Shown here in pieces: positions 51,011 through 59,600 of a stretch of 64,000 bases of DNA. The stretch covers positions 2,344,823 through 2,408,822 of the forward strand of contig NZ_CP085327.1 in the NCBI RefSeq assembly GCF_020614375.1. The letters are read 5' to 3'. Position numbers and translations under genes: made by a program. The stretch comes from Haladaptatus salinisoli. Its GTDB lineage: Archaea > Halobacteriota > Halobacteria > Halobacteriales > Haladaptataceae. The first letter of the stretch is position 1; each line of letters starts with the position of its first letter. Below the pieces are notes generated by a model that did not search any database, was not told the origin of the DNA, and saw nothing but the letters and a program-made list of their open reading frames with translations.

Positions 51011-52066
51011 TCACACGCGTAACAAGTTAGCGAACATCGCCAGTTTGAAGGTGGCGAACGACAGGACGGCGGCCACCGTCGGCGACAACATCCACGTCAC
51101 GACGACTCGGCGCGTCACGACGGGGTCGTAGAGACCGGATCCGTCGGGCGCTGCTCGGACGGCCTCGTCCTCGTCGTGCTCATCGAGTTCGAGCCCCTCC
51201 CGAATCGAGACGTGTCTGGTCGCGCGTCCCCACCCGAGGCCGATGACGCAGGTGATGGCCGTAATCGCCAAACTCGCCGGAATTCCCGCCCAACTCAACA
51301 GGGTGATGATCGTCGCCGCGATGAGTTCCACGACGAGCGCCCCCTCTAACGAGAGGGACGTGATATCCTCTCCGACCGTCGTCATCGTGCGCGGTCCGAT
51401 GAGAAATCCGCCGATGGCCATCGCCCCCGCGCCGAGAACGATTCCCGGATTCATCGGCAGAACGCCCGCACCGACCAACGGAGCGATGGCGTTGGCGACG
51501 TTCGACGCGCCCGCCGAGAATCCCATGTAACACGCGATACCGATAACGAGGACCTTCCCCACGGTCGAACGCGAGTCGCGTTCGAGGTCGAGCGCCCTCT
51601 CGATTCGTCGGAAGAAGTACCGGCCGATGACCGCGGACACCCAGAACGCGACGAGCGGTGAAACCAACCACCACGTGACGACGACCCCGACCGTCGCCCA
51701 GTTGAGAACTCCCATTGCGGCCCCCATTCCGGCGACCGCACCGACCGCCGTTTCGCTCGTGCTCACCGACACCTCTCTGAGATTGCCGAGGAGGATGCCG
51801 AACCCCGTGAAGAGGAGGACGCCGATAGCCGCTGGCAGCGTGAAATACCGTTGCGGGACGAACCCGTGACCGAGCGTCTCGACGACGTGTCGTCCGACGA
51901 GGAATCCGCCCGCGAGGACGCACACGGCCATCAGTGCTGCGGCCTTTCGAACCGAGAGGACGCCGCTTCCGACCGACGGTCCGAACGATTCGCCGATCGA
52001 GGAACCGCCGGTGTTGATTCCGGCAAACACCGAAACGAGCAAACCGAGACCTAACAACGCGCTCAT
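51011..52066 (-). CDS. inorganic phosphate transporter, Pit family (haloarchaeal type)
   Basis: A 351-residue hydrophobic transporter with about nine helices. Repeat 1 reads GINTGGSSIGESFGPSVGSGVLS near residue 17 and repeat 2 FSAGASNVANAIAPLVGAGVLPMN near residue 187. Repeat 2 keeps the Asn-Ala-Asn-like core of the PiT family (GxSNVANA). A short acidic loop (DEHDEDEAVR) precedes the last helices. Predicted to import phosphate with Na+ or H+. Start ATG 52066, since the helix begins there; the large open frame upstream is antisense. Neighbouring DNA is AT-richer than the core. Confidence 0.83.
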   Translation of the reverse strand: MSALLGLGLLVSVFAGINTGGSSIGESFGPSVGSGVLSVRKAAALMAVCVLAGGFLVGRHVVETLGHGFVPQRYFTLPAAIGVLLFTGFGILLGNLREVSVSTSETAVGAVAGMGAAMGVLNWATVGVVVTWWLVSPLVAFWVSAVIGRYFFRRIERALDLERDSRSTVGKVLVIGIACYMGFSAGASNVANAIAPLVGAGVLPMNPGIVLGAGAMAIGGFLIGPRTMTTVGEDITSLSLEGALVVELIAATIITLLSWAGIPASLAITAITCVIGLGWGRATRHVSIREGLELDEHDEDEAVRAAPDGSGLYDPVVTRRVVVTWMLSPTVAAVLSFATFKLAMFANLLRV

Positions 52067-52557
52067 CCCTATTATACACGCATAAGTTATGAAGATAACA
52101 CCATAAAGGCTCGGAATAGGTTTATAGTTAATCGAAATATGTTTAGAGTATGTGATCACCGACCTCCATTGCGCTCGTTGCCGGCTCGCCCTACCGCGTT
52201 TTCTGCGGATGGCTTCCGCTCGAAACGCTCGCGTCGGTCGGACGGACGCCCCGAGGAGCCGCGATTCCGTTCGCAGGGCTGTTCCGCAACGACGACGTCG
52301 AAAACGACGGAATATGCCGAACGGGCGAGAACAACGTTCGCGAGCGGAGGACGGGAGAACGGACCGAGGCGACCGGAGAGTAGGTCGCTCTCCGTTCCGT
52401 ATCCGCGCGAAGCCTTCGGACGGATGGTGACGGCGTTCGCTCCGTACCGCGAACTCGTCGGCCGACGGACGTGGGACGAGAGGTACGCGCCTCCTATTCG
52501 GCGCGCCCGACGAAAACGACCGATACGGACTGTTCGACGAGAGACGACGACCCGAAA
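52067..52557. other. intergenic, no gene seen
   Basis: About 490 bases between the Pit gene and rnhB. Bases 52067-52145 are AT-rich (TTATACACGCATAAGTTATG) and suit a promoter of the Pit gene. Open frames further on are Arg/Ser-rich and look like GC-driven chance frames. Confidence 0.4.
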
Positions 52558-53223
52558 TCAGAACCGGTCGAGCGCGGACTGCTCGCGGGCCGCCAGCACG
52601 TCCCTGCTCGTCTGCCACGAGGCGCGGGCGCAGTCCGGGAGGTCGCCGTGTTCCTCGACGTACTCGCGGAGGAACTGCCGAGTCGTCGGGTCGCTCGGGT
52701 AGCCGCTCCCCACCGAACCGTGCTCCTCGGCGAGGCGGGCGACGTGGGCGTCCCGCTCGACCTTGGCGACGATGCTCGCCGCGCCGACGACGGCGTGCGT
52801 CTCGTCCGCGCCGTGCTCCGCCGCGACGTCGACCGTCGCTCCGACGCGCTCCGCGACCCGGCGAGCGAATCTGGCTTCGCTGGTGTCGCAGGCGTCCACG
52901 ACGCCGCGCATTCCGTCCCGCGCGACCCGCGAGATGGCCTCCGCGTGGGCCGCGACGGTCAGGGTGTTCATGTCCGTCTCGGGGTGGTCGATGCGCGTCG
53001 CCGGTATCTCCGCGATTCCGACGACGACGGCGTCGTCCCCGCGAAGCGTCGCGGCGAGTTCCTCGCGGCGTTCCGGGGAGAGGTTCTTCGAGTCGTCGAT
53101 GCCCTCGGGGAGGTCCGCCGGATCTTCGATTACGACCGCGGCGGCGAACATCGACCCCAGCACCGGACCCCTGCCCGCTTCGTCTGCGCCGAACACGCTC
53201 TCTCCGACGCACCCGCGGTACAT
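52558..53223 (-). CDS. rnhB: ribonuclease HII
   Basis: A 221-residue type 2 RNase H that cuts RNA in RNA-DNA hybrids and removes single ribonucleotides from DNA. The catalytic motif VFGADEAGRGPVLGSM near residue 10 supplies Asp-Glu. DETHAVVGAASIVAKVERD near residue 145 gives the later Asp. VDACDTSEARFARRV carries another catalytic Asp near residue 115. Start ATG 53223. It is divergent from an ERCC4-family nuclease gene, only 40 bases away, so both probably share a compact promoter region and a genome-maintenance role. Confidence 0.95.
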   Translation of the reverse strand: MYRGCVGESVFGADEAGRGPVLGSMFAAAVVIEDPADLPEGIDDSKNLSPERREELAATLRGDDAVVVGIAEIPATRIDHPETDMNTLTVAAHAEAISRVARDGMRGVVDACDTSEARFARRVAERVGATVDVAAEHGADETHAVVGAASIVAKVERDAHVARLAEEHGSVGSGYPSDPTTRQFLREYVEEHGDLPDCARASWQTSRDVLAAREQSALDRF

Positions 53224-53263
53224 GGTCGTTACTCATTCGCGTCCGGGGGACGTAGGTGGGGGT

Positions 53264-53920
53264 ATGCACGTCGTCGTCGACGACCGCGAACCCGCGTCGG
53301 TCGTGCGAGAACTGCGGAACCACCCGGACGTGACCGACCTCGAAGTCGCGCGCCTCGCCGCGGGAGACATCGTGATCGGCGAGACCGCCTTCGAGCGCAA
53401 GACGCTCTCGGACTTCGTCGGCTCCGTCCTCGGCGAGACGGGGGTCGACCTGCGAGACCAGGCGGCGCGGATGGTCGAGGGGTACCGGCAGGCGTACGTC
53501 CTGCTCGAAGGGAACCTGACGGACGTCCCCGAACTGGGAATCCGCCCCGCCGTCTTCCACGGATCGATGGCGTCGATAACCGCGCGGCTCGGCACCCCCG
53601 TCATCCCCTGCTCCGACCTCGAACGCCTCGTCGACGTCGCGGTGCGCCTCGGGCGCAAGCACGCGACCGACCCGAGCGCGCGCCCGCTCCCCGCCGGGAC
53701 CGTGACCGGCCGAACGACGCCGACGACGAAGCGGATGTACGGCTGCATCGACGGCATCGGCCCCGAAACCGCGGACGCGCTCTACGAGGCGTTCCCGACG
53801 ATTGCGGCGCTGGCGGCGGCGTCGCACGAGGAACTGCTCGCGGTCGAGGGCGTCGGCGAGAAGCGGGCGCGCACGATTCGGGAGACGATACACGAGTCCG
53901 CCGATTCGTCCGTGGAGTGA
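53264..53920 (+). CDS. ERCC4 (XPF-type) nuclease with helix-hairpin-helix
   Basis: A 218-residue protein with two domains. Residues 1-135 form an ERCC4 nuclease: VVVDDREPASVVREL near residue 3 and GDIVIGETAFERKTLSDFVGSV (the GDxxxxxxxERK motif) near residue 32. Residues 160-210 are a helix-hairpin-helix pair (YGCIDGIGPETADALYEAF, LLAVEGVGEKRARTIRETI). This is the nuclease half of Hef/XPF without a helicase. Such proteins cut branched DNA structures at stalled forks or repair intermediates. Start ATG 53264. Confidence 0.92.
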   Translation: MHVVVDDREPASVVRELRNHPDVTDLEVARLAAGDIVIGETAFERKTLSDFVGSVLGETGVDLRDQAARMVEGYRQAYVLLEGNLTDVPELGIRPAVFHGSMASITARLGTPVIPCSDLERLVDVAVRLGRKHATDPSARPLPAGTVTGRTTPTTKRMYGCIDGIGPETADALYEAFPTIAALAAASHEELLAVEGVGEKRARTIRETIHESADSSVE

Positions 53921-54001
53921 GGCGGGGCGCTCCCGTCTCGCTCCACGGCGGTCGGAACGGCGCGCCGTGATCCAACGCGTCTTCGGCGATTCTCGGGGCG
54001 G

Positions 54002-54979
54002 TCATGGCGCGTACCACGACAGCGGGAGGTACCGCCCCCGGACGCTCCCGGGGGTCGGAACGGCTCCGACCGCGCGCCAACCCTCGGGTCGGCGTCGAAG
54101 CAGCGTCCCGCGGTGGGTCGCTGCCAGCACGTCGTCGTCGACCGCGCACCACCCGACGGCCACCTCGTCCGGGGTCGGCGACGACACCGCTTCGAGGGAT
54201 CGCCCGTCGTGGCACTCGAACAGCGCGTGGTCGCCCGCTTCCCAGGACGAGGAGGAGCCGGATGCGCCGCCGGCGTAGATGCTGCCGTCGTGGACGAACG
54301 CCTCGCGGAAGTACCGCTGGCGGTGATCCCCGTCCAGCCGTTTCCACGTTCGACCCGCGTCGGCCGAGCGGTACAGTCCGCTGCCGGTCGAGGCGACCAC
54401 GGTCTCGCCGTCCTCCATCGCGACGTGATGGACGTCGTCCGTGTGGGGCGCGTCGAACCCATCGATACGTCTGCTCGTCCACGTCCCCCCGCGGTCGTCG
54501 CTGACGTGGATACCGCCCACCTCGACGCCGGCGACGATCCGATCGGGCGCTTCCCGGTGCGTCCGGAGGCTCCGAATCTGGGCCAGGCCGTCGTGGCGGG
54601 GGAGGCCCCAGTCGACTCGCCCCCGTAACTCCCGAAACCCGGGGACCTCCTCCCAGTCCCGCGCGCCGGACGGGACTGCCGGGTCGCACTCGGCGACGAA
54701 CAGCCGGGCGGGTCGCGTTCCGGCGTACAGCACGTCGCCCGACGGGTCGGCGGCGACCGCGTACGCCCGCTCCTCCGGGAGCGGGAGGGCGGTCCACTCG
54801 CTCCCGTCGGACGAGTGGTACAGCCCCGACTTCGAGGTCGCGAACAGCCCTTCCAGCGCGTCGAACTGGCGGATGCGAAACACCCGCTCGGCGTCGAGAA
54901 CCTTTTCGGCCGTCGTTTCCCCCCGCTCGCGGACGCCGTCAATCCTGTAGACGCCGTCGTCGCTCCCTGCGAAGAGCAT
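54002..54979 (-). CDS. BNR/Asp-box beta-propeller protein
   Basis: A 325-residue soluble propeller. Repeats with Asp boxes can be seen: YHSSDGSEWTAL near residue 55, HVSDDRGGTWTS near residue 160 and YRSADAGRTWKRL near residue 203 (S-x-D-x-G-x-T-W). Blades of about 45 residues begin MLFAGSDDGVYRIDGV. No signal peptide is seen, so it may be intracellular. Relatives include sialidase-like and plant photosystem assembly proteins, but no catalytic site is implied. Start ATG 54979, with a longer frame possible to 55003. Confidence 0.82.
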   Translation of the reverse strand: MLFAGSDDGVYRIDGVRERGETTAEKVLDAERVFRIRQFDALEGLFATSKSGLYHSSDGSEWTALPLPEERAYAVAADPSGDVLYAGTRPARLFVAECDPAVPSGARDWEEVPGFRELRGRVDWGLPRHDGLAQIRSLRTHREAPDRIVAGVEVGGIHVSDDRGGTWTSRRIDGFDAPHTDDVHHVAMEDGETVVASTGSGLYRSADAGRTWKRLDGDHRQRYFREAFVHDGSIYAGGASGSSSSWEAGDHALFECHDGRSLEAVSSPTPDEVAVGWCAVDDDVLAATHRGTLLRRRPEGWRAVGAVPTPGSVRGRYLPLSWYAP

Positions 54980-55204
54980 GAACGCCGTTCGCTCGGCTCG
55001 CACCTTATCGGTTTCGAAGCCTGACTGTTCGCCATGGCGTCATTTCATCGCCCGTCCCGAGAACCGACCTCGGAGCCGGAATCCTTCCGAGGCTGGCGAC
55101 AACGACGTTCGAGCGCGCCGCGGGCTCTGAAACGACCGCCTCCGCCGTTTCACCGTCCCGTTCAGCCCGAACGCCTATCCGCGTCGACGACGAGTGAGTG
55201 TACG

Positions 55205-55531
55205 ATGAGATCCAAACCAGACACGACCGGAAAACTTCGCTCGCTTTCGATGAACCGCATCTACGACCTGTTCGACGGCGACGAACTCCCGGCGACGACC
55301 GACGAGATAATCGAGCAGTACAGCGACGTGGTGGTCGAGTACCCCGGCGGCGGCGCGGAGAGCTTGGGGAGCATCCTCACCACCTCCGGCAAGGAGACGT
55401 ACTCGAACGTGGACGACCTCCAACTCGCAGTCCTCAACGGGGTTCAGCGGAGCGCCGTCGGGCGACCCCGGTACAGCGACCGCGACCCGCCGGTGATGGG
55501 CGAAGACCGCAACCCGATGGTCTCCTTCTGA
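55205..55531 (+). CDS. DUF5789 family protein
   Basis: A 108-residue protein that I recognise as haloarchaeal DUF5789 (related to DUF2795). It has LFDGDELPATTDEIIEQYSDVVVEYPGGGAESLGSIL, a small helical fold. The conserved tail follows: TYSNVDDLQLAVLNGVQRSAVGRPRYSDRDPPVMGEDRNPMVSF. No catalytic residues are known. Start ATG 55205. The next gene on the strand encodes a YciE-like protein 124 bases on, so joint expression is possible but not shown. Confidence 0.85.
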   Translation: MRSKPDTTGKLRSLSMNRIYDLFDGDELPATTDEIIEQYSDVVVEYPGGGAESLGSILTTSGKETYSNVDDLQLAVLNGVQRSAVGRPRYSDRDPPVMGEDRNPMVSF

Positions 55532-55655
55532 GGCGGCGGCGTCCGGGGGGGAGGCGACCCGAAAGGGGTCGGCCCGCATACCCGCTCGAACCGGACAGAC
55601 GGTCGGACGGAACGGTTATTGATGTTGGCAGTGAGCGAAGATACGGTGGGGAAAC

Positions 55656-56219
55656 GTGAACATCGAAACGCTGTACGACCTGTTCGTACACGAACTGCGG
55701 GGGATGTACTACGTCGAGACGCGACTCGTCGACGAACTGCCGGCGCTGGCGGACAACGCGATGGTCGACTCGCTGGACGACACGACGCCGACCGAGTTCA
55801 TCGAGTCGGTCAGCGACGCCTTCGCTGAACACGCGACGGAGACCGAATCGCAGGTCGACCGACTCGACGACGTCTTCGAGACGCTCCCGTTCCAACCGGA
55901 TACCAGGGAGCGCGAGGTTGCGGCGCTCGACGGACTCCTCCGGGAGGTCGAGCAGTTCGACCACATCATCCTGAACGACGCGCTCCGGAACCCGTTCTAC
56001 CTCGACGCGGCGGCGAAGGTGGAGCAGTTGGAGATAAAAGGGTACGAGAACCTGCTCCAACTGGCCGACGCCCTCGACCTCGCGGGCGACGCGACCGACC
56101 CGCTGGAGGAGAATCTAGACGAGGAGCGGGACGCGCTGTCGACCCTCGAAGACCTGTCGACCGGCGAGCAGATGGAGTCGATACTGGGCGACCTGGGCGA
56201 CGAAGACCCGATAGTCTGA
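55656..56219 (+). CDS. YciE/DUF892 ferritin-like protein
   Basis: A 187-residue four-helix-bundle protein of the DUF892 (YciE/YciF) family. It opens MNIETLYDLFVHELRGMYYVETRLVDELPAL, where Glu and His positions of the ferritin-like metal site are visible. EHATETESQVDRLDDVFETL lies near residue 60 and AAAKVEQLEIKGYENLLQLA near residue 115 with more Glu. YciE-type proteins are often induced by stress and may bind a di-iron centre. The start is GTG 55656, preceded by GGTGGGG as ribosome binding site. Confidence 0.87.
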   Translation: MNIETLYDLFVHELRGMYYVETRLVDELPALADNAMVDSLDDTTPTEFIESVSDAFAEHATETESQVDRLDDVFETLPFQPDTREREVAALDGLLREVEQFDHIILNDALRNPFYLDAAAKVEQLEIKGYENLLQLADALDLAGDATDPLEENLDEERDALSTLEDLSTGEQMESILGDLGDEDPIV

Positions 56220-56250
56220 TTTCGAGAGCGTAGCGGAGGCGGCGCGTCGG

Positions 56251-57546
56251 TCACTCCAGCAGGTACTCGGGGCGGTCGAACGCCTCGTCCTCGCCTTCCA
56301 CCGCGACGACGTCGAGCGCGGTCACCTCGGCTCCGACGCCGAGCGCGCCGGCCAGACTCGGCTCCGTTCGTCCCTCGTCGCCGCTGACGAGTTCCTTGAT
56401 GTAGAGGCCGCCCGCGCCGTGGATATCGACCTCTGCGTGGGTCGGGTCTTCGAGGCGGCCGTCGACGTCGTACACCTCCCGGACGCGGGTGCGACTCGCC
56501 CGCCGGTGGTCGACCCGGTTCGGCGTGAACTGTTCGACGGTCGCGCCGTCGAGTTCCTCGATCGCGGCGGCGAGGTCGGCCTCCTCGACGGGTTCGTCGA
56601 ACTCGACCTGCGCCCGGTAGACCTTGCTCGCGTCGAGTTCCTTCACGCGCTCGACCATCTCGTGGGTGGCGAGGCGGAGGTCTTCAACTTCGACCGCTCC
56701 GCCCGCGAATTCGTTGATCTCCCGCTCGAGAGCGGCGGCGTCGGGGGTGCGCCGTCTGGGCTCTTTCACCTCGATGACGAACGGGCGACCGGTTCCGAGC
56801 ATCAGGGCGTCCACGTCCTCTCGGCCCGCGCCGTGGAAGATGGCCTCCTCGCCGTCCATCGCGTCGAGCACGGGCGGCGCGGTGAGCTGTTCGACGCTCT
56901 CGTCGTAGAGATAGCCGCTGCCCCCGCAGTAATCGCAGGGTTCCTCGCCGCCGCCCTCGGCGAGTTGTTTGCCGGAGCCGCCGCACTCCCGGCAGGGCCA
57001 CTTCGTCTGCGGGATGTCGCGCTCCAGTTTCCGGTAGCGACCGAAGACGAACGCCGGATTGATCTGCACGTCCACGTCCCCCCGTTCGAGGTTCAGGAGC
57101 GCGAGCACGTCCGGGCGCTCGAAGTCGACCTCGGTGCCGGTGAGCCGCCCGACGCGCTTGCCGACCTCGCGGTTGAACTCCGATTTGAAGCGTTCGCCCG
57201 CGTCCTCGGGGAGTTCGGACAACTCGCGGAGGAGCGCCTCGTTCTCCTCGACGAGCGGCGGGGTGCGCGTCCCGACCTGGTACGTCTCGAAGTCGATTCC
57301 GGAGAGGGCGTCGGCGACCCGCTCGGCGTACGCCTCGAACTCGTCGGTGAACCCTTCGCAGACCCAGCACTCCTCGTCCGGTTCCTCGAAGTCCTCGTCG
57401 TCTTCGAGCGCGACCGCGATTCGGAGCGCGCGACCCCGTTCGGCGTTCGTCAGCCCGAAGCTCCGGTCGGCGAACTGGCGACCGAGGCAGGCGTCGCAAA
57501 CGGGGTCCTCCTCGACGACCCGTCGCGCCGCGGAAAGTACGTCCAT
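56251..57546 (-). CDS. pus10: tRNA pseudouridine(54/55) synthase Pus10
   Basis: A 431-residue archaeal Pus10. The N-terminal zinc-binding THUMP-like region has CDACLGRQF near residue 19 and CWVCEGF near residue 60. A second Cys cluster CRECGGSGKQLAEGGGEEPCDYCGGSG follows near residue 183. The catalytic domain contains the Asp in HGAGREDVDALMLGTGRPFVIEVKEPRRR near residue 250. The enzyme makes pseudouridine at tRNA positions 54 and 55. Psi54 is the substrate of TrmY, encoded 6 kb away. Start ATG 57546. Confidence 0.94.
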   Translation of the reverse strand: MDVLSAARRVVEEDPVCDACLGRQFADRSFGLTNAERGRALRIAVALEDDEDFEEPDEECWVCEGFTDEFEAYAERVADALSGIDFETYQVGTRTPPLVEENEALLRELSELPEDAGERFKSEFNREVGKRVGRLTGTEVDFERPDVLALLNLERGDVDVQINPAFVFGRYRKLERDIPQTKWPCRECGGSGKQLAEGGGEEPCDYCGGSGYLYDESVEQLTAPPVLDAMDGEEAIFHGAGREDVDALMLGTGRPFVIEVKEPRRRTPDAAALEREINEFAGGAVEVEDLRLATHEMVERVKELDASKVYRAQVEFDEPVEEADLAAAIEELDGATVEQFTPNRVDHRRASRTRVREVYDVDGRLEDPTHAEVDIHGAGGLYIKELVSGDEGRTEPSLAGALGVGAEVTALDVVAVEGEDEAFDRPEYLLE

Positions 57547-57607
57547 ATCCGTCCGTGGGAGTCGGGCGGTAAACCGGTTTCCGATTCGGTCGAAAAAAGG
57601 TGCGCCG

Positions 57608-59197
57608 TCAGCCGCGGGTCAGCGTCACCGAGCCCTCGGCGGTGAGCCTGTCGTCGTCCACGACGCGCACGGTGACGGTTCGATCGCCGCAGAAGTCGGC
57701 GGCGACCGTAATCCGCCGTCCGCTCCGCTCGAACTCGCCGTCGCCGTCCACGTCCCACTCGTACCGGACGATACCGTCGTTCTCGGCCGTCGTCGCGTTC
57801 GCTCGCAGGACGACGGTTTGGTTCCGCCGGAGGGTGCGGTTCTCGGCGTCCTTCGGGGAGGTCTCGATGGTCACTCGCGGGTCGTCCGGCTCGTCTTCGG
57901 CGACCTGATGGTCGCGCGGCGGCTTCTCGTCGCTCGATTCGAGCGCGTACAACCGACTCTCGTCGGAGTAGATTCCGTTCCACTCGCGAACGGTCACGTA
58001 CGCCTTCCCGTCTGCGACGACGGGGGTGTACGCGACGAGGTGCCCGGCTTCCCGAATCGAGTAGTTCCACCGCTCCTCGCCGTCGGTCGCGTCGAGGGCG
58101 TAGACGGCGGGCACCGCCGGCCGGACGACGTCGCCGACGTCCTCCAGTTTGCTGAAGAACTGACCGCCGACGTAGACCGTGTCGTTACCCACCGCGGGCG
58201 CCGACGGGTGCGCCGCCGGGGTCTCGTACGTCCACCGCTCGTCGCCCGTGTCGGCGTCGAGCGCGTAGACCGTTCCCGTATCGCCTCGCGCGGTGACGTA
58301 CACCGACCCGTCTTTCACCGCCGGCGCGGAGAGCAGGTCTTCGTCGTCGCCCGCTCCCGGGACGGAACGCTTCCAGTCGACGCTCCCGTCGTCCGCCGAG
58401 AGCGCGTAGATCGACCGCGTGTCGTTCGCGGTTTCGACGGTGAGGAAGACGCGCTCGCTCGTGACCGCGCCCTCGACCGCCGAAGCGTCCGCCGTCGTCG
58501 GTATCGGGGCGCTCCACTGGACCGTCCCGTCGTCCGCGTCCCTCGCCGTGACGGCGGAACCGTTCTGCGCGTACGCCGTGTCGCCGACGACGCCGATTAT
58601 CGCGCCGGTACCGTGCCAGAGTTTCTCGCCGGTTTCGGCGTCGTAAGCCGTCGAACCGACGTAGACGACGCCGTCCGCGACGACGGGGCTCCCCCTCGGG
58701 GCGTCCTCGACGCGCCACTTGACGTCGCCCGTGTCGGCGTCGAGCGCGTACAGACCGCCGTAGTTCTCGTATCCGTCTGCGTTGGTGCCGCGCGTCGAGA
58801 CGTACACCGTGTCACTGCTCACGGCGGGCGACCCGGTCGCGGCACCGACCTTCCCGGTCGTCCAGCGCTTCTCGCCGCTCTCCGCGTCGTAGGCGACGAC
58901 GCGGCCGGTCGCGGGCAGGTCGGCGTCGGTCGTTACCGCCGCGTACGCCGTCCCGTTGGCGACGACGGGACCCGCCTCGGCGCGGGCGTCGAAGCTCGCG
59001 TTCCAGTCCTCGGTCGCGTACGGGGTCGGGCCGGAGTCCGTCGTCGACCCGGTGCGCCCCTCGTCGGCGCGGTGGCTGGTCCAGTCGTCGCTCGCCGTCG
59101 CGGGGGACCGTTGTGCCGTCACCGCGAGGAACGACACGGACGAGACGACGACGAGCAGGGCCAAGAACACCCCGACGCGCGCTCGCTTGCGATTCAT
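57608..59197 (-). CDS. PQQ-like beta-propeller protein, membrane-anchored or secreted
   Basis: A 529-residue exported propeller. Residues 1-30 contain a basic start and a hydrophobic helix (VGVFLALLVVVSSVSFLAVTA) serving as signal or anchor. From residue 40 on, seven or so PQQ-type blades repeat, such as VVANGTAYAAVTTDADLPATG, YALDADTGDVKWRVED and YALDATDGEERWNYS. The last 100 residues resemble a PKD/Ig-like domain (ATTAENDGIVRYEWDVDGDGEFE). These proteins lack the quinone cofactor and serve as scaffolds. Start ATG 59197; ATG 59212 is possible. It is the only intact one of three such genes here. Confidence 0.85.
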   Translation of the reverse strand: MNRKRARVGVFLALLVVVSSVSFLAVTAQRSPATASDDWTSHRADEGRTGSTTDSGPTPYATEDWNASFDARAEAGPVVANGTAYAAVTTDADLPATGRVVAYDAESGEKRWTTGKVGAATGSPAVSSDTVYVSTRGTNADGYENYGGLYALDADTGDVKWRVEDAPRGSPVVADGVVYVGSTAYDAETGEKLWHGTGAIIGVVGDTAYAQNGSAVTARDADDGTVQWSAPIPTTADASAVEGAVTSERVFLTVETANDTRSIYALSADDGSVDWKRSVPGAGDDEDLLSAPAVKDGSVYVTARGDTGTVYALDADTGDERWTYETPAAHPSAPAVGNDTVYVGGQFFSKLEDVGDVVRPAVPAVYALDATDGEERWNYSIREAGHLVAYTPVVADGKAYVTVREWNGIYSDESRLYALESSDEKPPRDHQVAEDEPDDPRVTIETSPKDAENRTLRRNQTVVLRANATTAENDGIVRYEWDVDGDGEFERSGRRITVAADFCGDRTVTVRVVDDDRLTAEGSVTLTRG

Positions 59198-59600
59198 TTC
59201 GTTCCGCTCCAATCGTTCGGTGTCGTAGTCATGGTGGTTCGTCGGGCGCGCCAGCGACGATTTCGAATTCGACGACTGACGCGATTCACGATAGTTGAAT
59301 TTATAACGTTACTATCCGGTCGTTAATCGGTCGCGGAAACGTTGCACCCTCGTCGACGGCCGCGTTAAGTGTTAGATAAACCGACTGTGTCCGGAGGCGA
59401 ACGTTCGTCGGAGCGGTGGGAATCGGCGGCGACGCCGACGAACGCTCGACCGGCGAACCGCGACAGGAAGCGGTCGCCGCGGAACATCGAGCGAATCGGG
59501 CGAAAATTGCGGACGAACGCTACCGCTACCGAGTTAAGCAGGTCCTGCCCGCGGGCTACCGTCCCGAACGCTGAAATCGGAGGTCGTTGACAGAGACTCC
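59198..59600. other. intergenic, no gene seen
   Basis: About 400 bases between divergent genes. TTGAATTTATAACGTTAC near 59292 (TATA-like) suits the propeller gene. A 73-codon frame at 59369-59590 is Arg/Ser-rich with no family match and was not called. Confidence 0.4.

Noticed and set aside
51011..53893. 960-codon minus-strand frame
   Set aside because: Only the last 351 codons resemble Pit transporters. The upstream part is antisense to the ERCC4 gene and overlaps rnhB in another frame.
59369..59590. 73-codon frame before the nucleotidyltransferase
   Set aside because: Arg/Ser-rich with no motif or ribosome binding site.
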